A stretch of 64,000 nt of DNA. Source: Watersipora subatra (taxonomy: Eukaryota > Bryozoa > Gymnolaemata > Cheilostomatida > Watersiporidae). Positions 1-12,872 of this stretch are shown here, in pieces. Below the pieces are notes generated by a model. It did no database searches. It saw nothing but the letters and a program-made list of their open reading frames with translations, and was not told where the DNA came from. The position numbers and the translations under genes were made by a program. The stretch covers positions 9,554,541 to 9,618,540 of the forward strand of contig NC_088712.1 of assembly GCF_963576615.1 (NCBI RefSeq), written 5' to 3'. Each line of letters opens with the position of its first letter. The first letter of the stretch is position 1.

Positions 1-3000
1 TTGCCACAAAATTGTTGAAATCTTCTCACACATTCGCTTTAAGATGGTTAACGAATAAGTGTGCACTTACAATTATAGATCAATTTTTTCAAGCTAATGT
101 TTCAAATATAACAAAAACTTGCTGTGATATTTGTGCCATTAAATTAGAGAGATTTTACCACAGCCCAAATGCTTTGAAATGATTAGTGACTGTAAGTGAA
201 CTTACAAAAAATTGTAAAGTCATATGCACATGTGATAATAGTTCTGTCATCAAATTGAGACATCTTGCCATGATGAATTTACATGGCTTAAAACTGTACA
301 TTCTTTTATCAGAATTGGTTAATGCGACCATACAAATGTTTAAAATAGCGTAAACATGTCTGAGATATTTGGCTGTCAAATAACGGCCATCTTACAGCAA
401 CGGTTTTTAGATTGTTCATGACTGTGAGTTCACACATAATAATTGTTCCATGTCCCCAAATTAATGATTAAAATATCATACACACCTGTGAGAATAATTT
501 TACCATCAAATTGGGGACATATTGTTGCAATGGTGTTGACATTGTCTATGACTGACTGTGTTCTTTTGTTCTAATTGGTCAATGTGCTCAGAAAACTGTT
601 TAAAAAAGCATATTTATTGGGGTTGATATTTTGGCATTAAAATTGGAACATCTTGCAGCAATGGTATTATGAATGATGATGACTGTGATTTCAAATAAAA
701 TGATCAGTCAATGTCCCCAAATCAATGGTTAAAATATCATACATACCTGTGAGAATAATTTTACTATCAAATTGGGGACATTTCGTTGCAATGGTGTTGA
801 CATATTCTATGACTGACTGTGTTGTTTTATTATGATTGGTCAATGTACTCGGGAAACTGCTTTAGAAGCATATTTACTGGGGTTGATATTTTGGCATTAA
901 AATTGGAACATCTAGCAGCAATGGTATTATGAATGATGATGACTGTGATTTCAAATAAAATAATCAGTCAATGTCCCCAAATCAATGGTTAAAATATCAT
1001 ACACACGTGTGAGAATAATTTTACCATCAAATTGGGGACATATCGCTGCAAAGGTGTTGACATATTCTATGACTGACTGTGTTGTTTTGTTATAATTGGT
1101 CAATGTACTCGGGAAACTGCTTTAGAAGCATATTTATTGGGGTTGCTATTTTGGCATTAAAATTGGAACATCTTGCAGCAATGGTATTATGAATGATGAT
1201 GACTGTGATATCAAATAAGATAACCAGTCAATGTCCCCAAATCAATGGTTAAAATATCATACACACGTGTGAGAATAATTTTACCATCAAATTGGGGACA
1301 TATCGTTGCAATGGTGTTGACATATTCTATGACTGACTGTGTTGTTTTGTTATAATTGGTCCATGTGCTCAGAAAACTGTTTAAAAAGCATATTTATTGG
1401 GGTTGATATTTTGGCATTAAAATTGGAACATCTTGCAGCAATGGTATTATGAATGATGATGACTGTGATTTCAAATAAAATGATCAGTCAATGTCCCCAA
1501 ATCAATGGTTAAAATATCATACACACGTGTGAGAATAATTTTACCATCAAATTGGGGACATTTCGTTGCAATGGTGTTGACATATTCTATGACTGACTGT
1601 GTTGTTTTGTTATAATTGGTCCATGTGCTCAGAAAACTGTTTAAAAAGCATATTTATTGGGGTTGATATTTTGGCATTAAAATTGGAACATCTTGCAGCA
1701 ATGGTATTATGAATGATGATGACTGTGATTTCAAATAAAATGATCAGTCAATGTCCCCAAATCAATGGTTAAAATATCATACACACCTGTGAGAATAATT
1801 TTACCATCAAATTGGGGACATTTCGTTGCAATGGTGTTGACATATTCTATGACTGACTGTGTTGTTTTATTATAATTGGTCAATGTACTCGGGAAACTGC
1901 TTTAGAAGCATATTCACTGGGGTTGATATTTTGGCATTAAAATTTGAACATCTAGCAGCAATGGTAGTATGAATGATGATGACTGTGATATCAAATAAGA
2001 TAACCAGTCAATGTCCCCAAATCAATGGTTAAAATATCATACACACGTGTGAGAATAATTTTACCATCAAATTGGGGACATATTGTTGCAATGGTGTTGA
2101 CATATTCTATGACTGACTGTGTTGTTTTGTTCTAATTGGTCAATGTGCTCAGAAAACTGTTTAAAAAGCATATTTATTGGGGTTGATATTTTGGCATTAA
2201 AATTGGAACATCTTGCAGCAATGGTATTATGAATGATGATGACTGTGATTTCAAATAAAATAATCAGTCAATGTCCCCAAATCAATGGTTAAAATATCAT
2301 ACACACGTGTGAGAATAATTTTACCATCAAATTGGGGACATTTCGTTGCAATGGTGTTGACATATTCTATGACTGACTGTGTTGTTTTATTATAATTGGT
2401 CAATGTACTTGGGAAACTGCTTTAGAAGCATATTTACTGGGGTTGATATTTTGGCATTAAAATTGGAACATCTAGCAGCAATGGTATTATGAATGATGAT
2501 GACTGTGATTTCAAATAAAATAATCAGTCAATGTCCCCAAATCAATGGTTAAAATATCATACACACGTGTGAGAATAATTTTACCATCAAATTGGGGACA
2601 TATCGCTGCAATGGTGTTGACATATTCTATGACTGACTGTGTTGTTTTGTTATAATTGGTCAATGTGCTCGGGAAACTGCTTTAGAAGCATATTTATTGG
2701 GGTTGCTATTTTGGCATTAAAATTGGAACATCTAGCAGCAATGGTATTATGAATGATGATGACTGTGATTTCAAATAAAATGATCAGTCAATGTCCCCAA
2801 ATCAATGGTTAAAATATCATACACACGTGTGAGAATAATTTTACCATCAAATTGGGTACATTTCGTTGCAATGGTGTTGACATATTCTATGACTGACTGT
2901 GTTGTTTTGTTATAATTGGTCCATGTGCTCAGAAAACTGTTTAAAAAGCATATTTATTGGGGTTGATATTTTGGCATTAAAATTGGAACATCTTGCAGCA

Positions 3001-4440
3001 ATGGTATTATGAATGATGATGACTGTGATTTCAAATAAAATAATCAGTCAATGTCCCCAAATCAATGGTTAAAATATCATACACACGTGTGAGAATAATT
3101 TTACCATCAAATTGGGGACATTTCGTTGCAATGGTGTTGACATATTCTATGACTGACTGTGTTGTTTTATTATAATTGGTCAATGTACTCGGGAAACTGC
3201 TTTAGAAGCATATTTACTGGGGTTGATATTTTGGCATTAAAATTGGAACATCTAGCAGCAATGGTATTATGAATGATGATGACTGTGATTTCAAATAAAA
3301 TAATCAGTCAATGTCCCCAAATCAATGGTTAAAATATCATACACACGTGTGAGAATAATTTTACCATCAAATTGAGGACATATCGCTGCAATGGTGTTGA
3401 CATATTCTATGACTGACTGTGTTGTTTTGTTATAATTGGTCAATGTGCTCGGGAAACTGCTTTAGAAGCATATTTATTGGGGTTGCTATTTTGGCATTAA
3501 AATTGGAACATCTAGCAGCAATGGTATTATGAATGATGATGACTGTGATTTCAAATAAAATAATCAGTCAATGTCCCCAAATCAATGGTTAAAATATCAT
3601 ACACACGTGTGAGAATTATTTTACCATCAAATTGGGGACATATCGTTGCAATGGTGTTGACATATTCTATGACTGACTGTGTTGTTTTGTTATAATTGGT
3701 CAATGTGCTCGGGAAACTGCTTTAGAAGCATATTTTTGAGGTTGGTATTTTGGCATTAAATTTGGAACATCTTGCAGCAATGGTATTAGAAATATTCATG
3801 ACTGTGATATCAAATAAGATAATCAGTCAATGTCTCCAAATGAATCGTTAAAAGATCATACACACTTGTGAGAATAATTTTACCATCAAATTGGGACATA
3901 TCGTTGCAATGAGGTTGACATATTCTATGACTGACTGAGTTATTTTGTTATAATTGTTCAATGTGTTCAGGAAACTGCTTAAGAAGCATATTCATCGAGG
4001 TTGATATTTTGGCATTAAATTTGGAACATCTTGCAGCAATGGTATTAGGAATGATCTTAACTGTGATATAGAATAAGATAGTCAGTCAATGTCCCCAAAT
4101 CAATGGTTAAAATATCATACACACCTGTGAGAATAATTTTACCATCAAATTGGGGACATATTGTTGCAATGGTGTTGACATATTCTATGAATGACTGTGC
4201 TCTTTTGTTCTAATTGGTCAATGTGCTCAGGAAACTGCTTAATAAGAAGTATATTCATTGGGGTTTATACTCTGGCATTAAATTTGGAACATCTTGCAGC
4301 AATGGTATTAGGAATGATGATGACTCTGATATGAAATAAAATAATCAGTCAGTGTCCCCAAATCAATGGTAAAAATATCATACACACCTGCGATAATTTT
4401 TCTACAACCAATATAGGGATATCTTTTCTCAATAATATTT
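1..4440. repeat. Tandem satellite array, 260-bp monomer
   Basis: The word ggttgatatt (or ggttgctatt) recurs at 621, 881, 1141, 1401, 1661, 1921, 2181, 2441, 2701, 2961, 3221 and 3481, so the period is exactly 260 bp. About 16 to 17 monomers are visible. Units from about 880 to 3740 are nearly identical. Units before 400 and after 3740 are increasingly diverged and carry small indels, the usual pattern of a satellite homogenised in its core. The array runs off the left edge of the window. Each monomer contains an imperfect palindrome of about 70 bp with TGTCCCC/GGGGACA ends. No coding capacity is seen. Monomer variants recur every three units (780 bp). Confidence 0.97.
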
Positions 4441-4960
4441 CTACTAATTTGTTAAACTAATGGTTACAAACTTGCTGATTAAAGTACCAAACATTCCCTT
4501 GTGCTCAAATTGCCCTCTAAATAGTTGAGGGTGAAAAGTACAGATTCCCTATTAGACTAGCATTGAGAGAATTTATGATATCGTGTGCACTTATAATAGT
4601 TGGTCAGTTGTACCTAAATATTGAATATACTTGTATACTAATACAAAGACACTTTTGTTTTATGTTTACATCATACATCAGAAAAATTGTATGACAACAT
4701 ATTTGAGACTATTTTTGATGGTTTGCAGTTCCAATAACTGGCCAATTACTTCAAAAAACATTGACTGTAGTATCATACGTAATGTGGATGATGTACTCGC
4801 CTTCAAATTGAACAAAGTTTATTTCAATAGTACCGAGATAGCTCAAATCAGTGTGTGCAGTGATAGTATTTATTTAACACTCCCAAGCTAATGGTTAAAA
4901 TATTTAGCAAACTTTTGATCATATCTGCACTAAAAATTGAGTCAATCTTGTTATTAAACA
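4441..4960. repeat. Highly diverged satellite edge
   Basis: Past the recognisable array the sequence still shows scattered resemblance to the monomer or to its diverged left edge, for example gtgtgcacttataatag near 4584 against gtgtgcacttacaatta near 60, and ctaatggttaaaatatt near 4889 against tcaatggttaaaatatc in the core. These look like decayed monomers. No gene is supported; the short reading frame at 4631-4891 has no recognisable features. Confidence 0.4.
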
Positions 4961-7396
4961 TTTGAATAGATTACAGTTAAATGTATGGCTTTTGCAAAGA
5001 TGGGCAACTCAATATATTTTTAGGAAAATGTAATAGAAGGCAAATTTTTGGTACGGATAACACGATTTATTAAACATAAAGATATTTTTATAAGGTAAAG
5101 GTTTTTGGGCTTACATTAGGCATATTGGAGATACCAATGCTTCATTTCCAAAGCTTGATTCTAATATGTCTCCGTCTATGCTTGGCTTTTTATGCATGGC
5201 TTACAAACAAAGGAATTGCGCAAAAATTTAAATTAAAAGTGATAATCATCATGTGGAACCAAACAGAAAAGTACGACTAAAATTAACTATATCCAAATTT
5301 ATTTGGCTTCCTGATTTTAAAAAAATTACTCACATTTGCTGGCCTGGTTATTTTTACTTTTGTTTAAAAAAGTTAACTCATGATCGCGCAATGTAAATTT
5401 TCTGATGGCTGCTCTTGGTAGCGATAAAAATGAGATGTAGCAAAATACTTTATCGATTATAGTAATTAAATTTGTTGCCCAGATCTCAGGGCTTAAGAGT
5501 TCTATAAAAACTATGTTAAAATGTTTACCTTGAACATACTCGCGTTAAATGTTGAAAAGTCGTAAATCTAGATAGACATCAGCCTGCAACCTTGGCCTGG
5601 CTGTTTGCAATTCAAAACCTTAACTTGAACGGATCACCATAAATTCTGAGAAGCAATTGATTACACTGAATTTATTAATAAACATAAAAGTCTCAGGTCG
5701 ATTCAACCTTTGCGCACCATACAAGTGTAGAATTAGTACTTTAAATAGGTTTAATAAAGAACTATTAAACCTCTAAGTTGATATTTGAGGACAAAATTAA
5801 GTGATGGATAACTTTTACAAGCACATTTACGAAAGTGTGGGAAGAATATCACATACCGACAACTCCAAAATGGTTGAAAAAAACAAAAATAAGCCCGAGT
5901 TATCTTCTCTATGCAAAAGTCCCCGTTTATTAGATAAAAAATTCATACATGTGTGTGAGGTGAAGTCCCCAAAGTTAGTGTTAAATTCTCACGGGCTATA
6001 ACTGAAAAACGGATAAGATGACAGCTCCAAAAATCAGTGCATTTGTAAACCCAACAAAAAATGTTTTAATATGTTGTTTTTTAAAGCTCTCAATGATAGA
6101 TGAAAATTGTCCTCAAAGTGATGGTAAAAATATCGCGTCCCCAATTGCATGCGTTTACAAGACGTTGTGTGCATGTGTGTGTGTAAGTGGGTGTGGATAG
6201 CTGTGTGAGAGGTTAAGTGTGTGTTGAAATGTGTGTTGCTAAAACTTTCAGTATGCTGACTGCTCACATTCTATAAGCAACCAGAGCGCATAACAACGCA
6301 ACATGAAACTGTGTAGGAAACACCTTGACTAATTCACAATTTATCGTCATAGCTATTGAAGGTCAAAACTGCATAATAATTATTAAGGCTTTCTAAATTC
6401 AATAGCTGTAAAGATTACTATATCGAGCCAAGACTAATATTTGATTACCTATCAAGGTTACAACAATGTGAGATTCAATGAGCAAAGACAATAATGACTT
6501 TAATAAACTGCTGTTTAGACTAGATAGTGTTTTGAGAACTATTTAACTACAGGACTTGGCTATCACTGCAAGTAAATACAACACCTAACGACTATCCTGA
6601 TTTCCTTAGTCGCATGACAATGTTTGCCCACTTATATAAAAATTGAAAATTGGAAAAGCGGAGGGCTGTGACAATATTTTCAATGCTGATACGGGCAGTA
6701 GCACTGAAATACATTACAGACTGCTAATATTTCATGGGAGTAAATGTACAAACAGAATAAATGTCTACAAATGCACAAAAATGCTGTGATACAAAACTTG
6801 AAACTTTAGTCGAAGGCCTGTTGAATTTCAGTAGAAGATCTGAGAGACATGTTGTTGCCTCTCATAGCTTCCACTGAAAATATTTTGGGTTATGAATGGC
6901 TCTAAATTTGCATGTTTCAATCTGGTTATGTCAAGAGCAGTACAAACTGCGATGTGAAATACCAATTCCATTGAAGTCAGGATCACAAGGAGAGAAATGT
7001 TGTCAACTGGCGCCATTCTCCGGCATGACAGTTCAAACCACACACTTCCAAAATCATTGCAGAAAAGTTCACAAGTGCTAACCGAGAGTCTCTCTGACAT
7101 TAAGCTCCGAAATTAGCTCCTAGTGGCTATCTTCTGGTTTTTGTCACATATGGAGGCTTTACGTGAAAACCACTTTTCTACTATATAAGACAAATAGCAG
7201 AGCATGCGCAAAACTCGCAGCACAGTACACCAGGCACCTTATATTCTGGTCGCATCAAAAAGCTAGTAGATCATTGGAACAAGCTTATTGAGATGCAAGC
7301 AGCATATGTTGATAAATGACATCCGCTACAATGTTTTGTGATTCAAATAGAACCTTCCAGATTAAAAAGTGTCTTTACTTATTAAATCGCCATTAC
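4961..7396. other. Non-coding stretch 3' of the last visible TRIM exon
   Basis: No exon was recognised here on either strand. On the minus strand it is either intron or 3' flank of the TRIM-type gene. Isolated words resembling the satellite palindrome arms (gtccccaaagttagtgtt near 5968, gtccccaattgcatg near 6138) may be remnants of the element that seeded the satellite. A 90-codon minus-strand frame at 6828-7100 has no recognisable domain and no convincing splice sites. Confidence 0.5.
6165..6243. repeat. GT-rich simple sequence
   Basis: A run of degenerate GT/GTGT units (gtgtgcatgtgtgtgtgtaa and similar) with interruptions. It explains the His/Thr-rich and Cys/Val-rich short frames on both strands, which are not genes. 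Confidence 0.7.
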
Positions 7397-7582
7397 CTGA
7401 TGAGCATGCTTGGCTCTAGACTCAGTTTTGCGCATGATGTTTCTTATCTGACTCCATTTCTTAAGTATTTCATCTTCGAGAAAGTCTGTGATGAGAGTTT
7501 TTGTTCTTAGTCGATCTTCCGTATATTTATCCTCCAGCTGTTGGTACTCAGATTCCAAAGCTTTGATCTTCAACAAGTTAAA
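7397..7582 (-). CDS. TRIM-type gene exon 5: coiled coil continued
   Basis: 62 codons, phase 0 at both ends, acceptor accagatag, donor CATCAG|gtaatg. The product is a charged helix (KIKALESEYQQLEDKY, then FLEDEILKKWSQIRNIMRK) that continues the coiled coil. The acceptor has a weak pyrimidine tract. The next exon was not found in the window. Confidence 0.72.
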
Positions 7583-10500
7583 CTATCTGGTGACAATATT
7601 CGTCTTGAAAGCGCTAGTACTGCTACATGTATATGTAAGAGCATTCTACTAACTTTGAAAATTTTTAATATTTTATCAAATCATCAATTTTTTTCATGTA
7701 TAACCTCAGAAGGTAAGCTATTAGGCAGTTTAGTTTTATGTTTCATATTAATATAAAATAACGTTGAAAATTTGGAGTACAGAAAGACTACTTGCGATAG
7801 GGGTACATGTAGTATGCATCTTAGCAATGAACCTTTGAATTGTAAAACAACAATAATCTTATAGGTATCATGCTGATGCACAATTACATTTATACAACCT
7901 CTGTCATGTATTTCACTATAAAACATATAGTCAAATACACTTTTCCAATACAAACTTATCCAGCAACCAACTGACCTCCCATCTAGTCATACACACCAAG
8001 TTTATAAAAATGATTCCTTTGCAAAAAAATAAACAGGAATAGATTTACAACAAGAAATTTACAACAAGTTCAGAAGCCTTTAGAACTTGTATTGGGATCT
8101 AAGTTGATAATCATTCGTGTTAACTTTTATATATAGCTTTATTATCTAATGTTATAAGGATTATTATGATAAGATATTGAGAATCGTTCAAAAGTTTAAA
8201 CATTTTAACCCTTTCACGGCCATCCATGTACAAATTTAGCTATTTGCCTTCTGCCAGCCATTTTACCGAAAATTGCCGAGTGCGCTTCAGCTTATGTATA
8301 CCTTTTTTTAGACTCAGCCTCTATCTAGAATCATTTTATTATATATTTTATTTTGCCAACATGTCAAAAAATGGCAGTATGTTAAAAAATTCAATGTGTC
8401 TATATTTGTGCGTTGCTAAAGCTACGATTGCTACAAAGCTAAAACGTTTCTCTACAATGTTCCTTACTCTTACAAAACTATTATTTTCACCACCATCAGA
8501 GTATGCGCTACTACAATTAATTATTTGTGTAATCACGAAAATTTCACTCTGAATTGGTTATAATGTCATCAACATAACTAATTACCTGTTTTCTGACTCG
8601 GAGCTACTTAAAAAAGCCATCATAACACTAAATAATTTGAACTTAAAAAAATGATTGTTTCTAAGTTGGAAAATCTCGAACAAAAATATAAAAATGCTTG
8701 ATTTTTTTAATCTAATTTTATAGAGAAATCTTCAAACAACAGTGTCAATATCCTAAAAGCTCTAAAAATTGTTGATTATGTTGTCAACGAATAATAACAT
8801 TACGTTACTACGCAATTGCTAGGAAATCTGACGGCAGTCAACCATAGATTACGCATAATTACACCTCTGACAGTGAAAGGGTTAATTAAGATTATCTTGT
8901 CAACTAATAGCATCTTAAGTTAAGAAATGCTGGGTGAAACAGTTTTCAATGTCATTACAACCTGTGCATCCCTTTTATGCTGAATTTTTTGCACCGTCTC
9001 AGCTGTTTCCTTGTCATACTCAGCAAGTGTTTGGGAGGTAAACTTAAAAATTTCTTCCAAACCCTTTTCCTTCTCAATCATCCCTTTCTTTAGTTTGTTT
9101 ATCTTATCATTAAGTTGGGCAACAAGCTCTTTCAAATACATCAACTGATGAGTCTCTCCTGGAAAAAATCAAAGTTAACATTCAAACTTGTACAAATCTT
9201 ATAATTGACAGAACATGTAGCTGATTGATACTCAAATTATTCAGATTTAAAATTGCAGGTTTTGATAGAGACCAAAACAAGACAACAGTTAGTAATATTA
9301 ATTCTTCAAGAACTTAAATTTAAAACTTGTCGATGAGTGAGCGGCTAGCATAAAAAAGTAGCGGTTACAGCTATTATGACATCCTTAATGTCTAGGTAAC
9401 ACTTTTAATAAAATGTGTGTGCGGTTTTTAAATGAGAGAAGAGGTTTTAGTAAAATTTATTATATCTACTAAAAAAATTACAATTCGTTGAAACAATTTT
9501 ATCGAGAATCCTTCACTAATCTAGTAATCGAATACAGTCAAACATGAATAACTCGCCCTCGGATAGCTCAAACACATGGTTAACTCGAGCGGTTTCTCTG
9601 GTCCGTTCCCGCGTAATGATCAATTGCTTTAGATAACTCGACCTCAACTTTGTTAACTCGAACAGTTTTTTGCCCAACGGCTACCGAAACGGTTGTTATC
9701 GCTTTAGAAAATCACTTTCTTCCAAGCCATAGAGGTAAACCTAAACTTTTCGTAATTCATAGGCGTCATTATTACCACAATCGGCAAAATACTTTTGTCA
9801 ACGACTTTTCTAAAGGTTTGGTGAAATTTGATTTTTACCAAACATCCGCTTAGCGATGGCCCTTCGGAAGCAAGAAAGAGTGAAATAACCTTCGCATAAA
9901 CTTCAGGAAAAAACGGCAAAATTGATCTTGGTTAAAACGCTCAAAAGAAAAAGATGTCTTTTCTCCTGAGCATTTCAACAAAGATCAAGTTTTGCCAATT
10001 TTAATTTTAAAAAATGTCCTGGCAATAACATCACCTCAAACAACAAACCAATCTCAAGTGGTAGAAAAGTCTCTACACCTTTTGATAAAAAAGTTTTAAA
10101 CTTCACATTAGAAGCATTTAATTTGAAATAAGCCATTTATGCTTTCGATTTATATTATAGTTTGTATATGTACATGTCTACTAATAAATAAATAAATACA
10201 TGGATTTGTGACAGTGCTCTGATAACTTGAACGCTCTGATAACTCGAACACTTTCCCTCGGTCCCGTGAAGTTCGAGTTATCTATGTTTGACTGTAGGTA
10301 TAATAACAGTACCAAACCAAGGTTATCTTGGTAAAACTATTTATATATGAAAGCTCTCTCCACTGTATTACAGTGAAACGGCTAACTTGTCCTTCAAGCA
10401 ACTGAAAGAAAGTGTTCGAGTTATTAGAGTGTTCAAGTTATGAGAACACGGTCACAAGTGCATGTATTATAGTATTTATCAGTACATATACAAACTATAT

Positions 10501-12841
10501 ATAAAGCAAAAGCATTGATTGCATGTTGCAAGTTAAGGGACCTCTCATGTGATGTTTTAACAATTTTTATCAGAAAGTATAAATATTTTCCTTTTATTAC
10601 TTGAGATTCGTTTGTTTGTTTAAGGTGATGTGACTGCCAGGACGTTTTCAGACTAAAATAGGCAAAACCTGATTGCGGCTGAAACTCTCAGAGAAAAAAC
10701 ATATTTTTCTTTGGAGCATTTTAACAAAAACCTGTTTTGCCGAATTTTCTTAAAGTTTATCTGAAGGTCACCTCGCTTCTTTTTGCTTACAGAGGGCTAT
10801 CCCTAAGCGGATGTTTGTTAAAACTTGATTTTTTGCAAACCTTTAGAAAAGTCGTTACCGAAAATACTTCACCGATAGTGCTAATAATGACGCCTAAGAA
10901 CTACTAAAAGCTGTTGTCTATCTCTATGGCTTGGAATAAAGTGATATTGTAACGCGATAACAACCGTCTCGGTAGCCGTTGGGCAAAAAAACTGTTCGAG
11001 GTAACAAAGTTGAGGTCGAGTTATCTAAAGCAAATTATCATTGCGTGGGAACGGACCGAACAAATCCGTTCGAGTTAACCATGTGTTCAAGCTATTCGAG
11101 GGCGAGTTATGCGAGTTTCACTGTACTTATAAAATTTACTCTAAGTATTTTACCAAGCTAACTAGGACAGTAAGTTAATGAGGTGAAATCTTTAATTCAA
11201 ACAAATGATAATTTTAGAATTTTAACAATGAATTTGCATTTTGCTTAGTGCTCCAATTAGCCAGATTCCCCTTATAGTCTATGCAAAATGATTTTATCAT
11301 CGTTACCGCTTACCATCATCACAAAGCTTGGATTTGCCAACGCATTCAATGCAGATCATCTTCAGACATTTATCACATCCCAAACTGACTGGCTTGTCAG
11401 TGTGATGAGTACAGAGTCTGCTTTGCTGACTCTTCAGTAGTTCATACTGCTCCATATTTATAGTTGAATGAAGTTTTCCAATTTCTTCATGGTACTCTCG
11501 ATGGAACTAAAATATAGATGGTTCAAAGCAAATGCCAAAAATGTAAGAATACAGTTGAATGGAACGTTCAAATATCACTTTGTTGTAGTTTCCAATACAA
11601 AGCATTAAAAATAGACTACCTTGAAGGTTGACTTGCAACAAAATTCACATTACAGTTATTTGGTATCAAAAGATTCACCGCGTCTTACTCTGTTGTGGTG
11701 TAGGTGTCAAATATGTGGAAATGCGATTACAAACTCTTAAAAGCCCAAAAACGAAAAGCCGCCGTATATTGGAATCTCTTTATTTCTCTGACGTTGTCAT
11801 CACAGTTTGGTTATTGTCTTGTCATGTGATGTTCTCACGTGAACTGAAAGATCAATAAAAAGCTCAATATATTTTGCGCCAGTATTATTTTTAATATATA
11901 TAAATGATCTTCTTAGACTTATTCCAAAAGGCTTTCCCTACGCTGATGATGCTGTTTTTGTTAGTTATCACAAAGATGTGCAACTTCTTGAGACGAACTG
12001 CAATCTCATCATGAAAATTATCAGTGACTGGTGTACAGCAAATCATATGACAATCAATTTACAAAAACCACACTTTCTTCTTTATAATACTGGTGAAAAC
12101 CTTCAAAACAGCTTTACTCTTAAGTTTAACAGTCAATCCATCACTTGTAGACATGAAACAAAATTGTTAGGATTTGTTTTGACAGATCGACTCTCTTGGA
12201 ATAGTCATGTCGACACTGTTTGTAGTAAGGTCACGAAGTCATTGACTCTGCTCCAGTTTTGCAGGCCATACATGAACTCAAAATCTGCTATGGCATTTTA
12301 TTATCAGTTTATATTTTGCCATATTATTTATGGTATCCACATTTATTATAATTTAGCTCTAAGATATGTCACTAAAGATTTATTTTTGTTGCGAAAAAGA
12401 GCATTTCGACTCATTGCAAATTTACATCATACGCCTGCATATATTATTCCAACAAATGATCTTTCCAAATCTCTGCGTCTTCTTACTCTGCCTATGCTAA
12501 ATATTTATTTTACTTCAATTTAATGTTTCAAGATTTTTTATGGTTTGTGTCCTCGTTTTTTACACGACAATTACAGGTTCTTAACTCATTTCAACTTACG
12601 TGATATGAACAAATTGCATACAATCACTAACAATCATTTTGAAAATGTCATTGCCAGCTGCTTTAACAATCTTCCACATCTTCCAAATATCCGTATCTTA
12701 AGGCATTTTAAACACTATTTGTCAGACTATTTATTCAATTTTAATGGCTAACTGTTGCTTTTTTCCCTTTTTTTGTTTTACTATTGTTGTATGGCCTAAT
12801 TTGAAAACCATTTCTATTTGTGAAATGAAATTATTGCCAAT

Positions 12842-12872
<31 letters not shown>

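Noticed and set aside
1-4440. CRISPR-like array
   Set aside because: The repeat is a contiguous 260-bp tandem monomer with no unique spacers.
6828-7100. 90-codon minus-strand frame considered as the next TRIM exon
   Set aside because: No phase-0 acceptor and donor fit and no TRIM-like sequence; stops block the joins tried.
8226-8552. 108-codon plus-strand frame
   Set aside because: Lies inside the piggyBac-type MITE; hydrophobic low-complexity translation, opposite frame also open.
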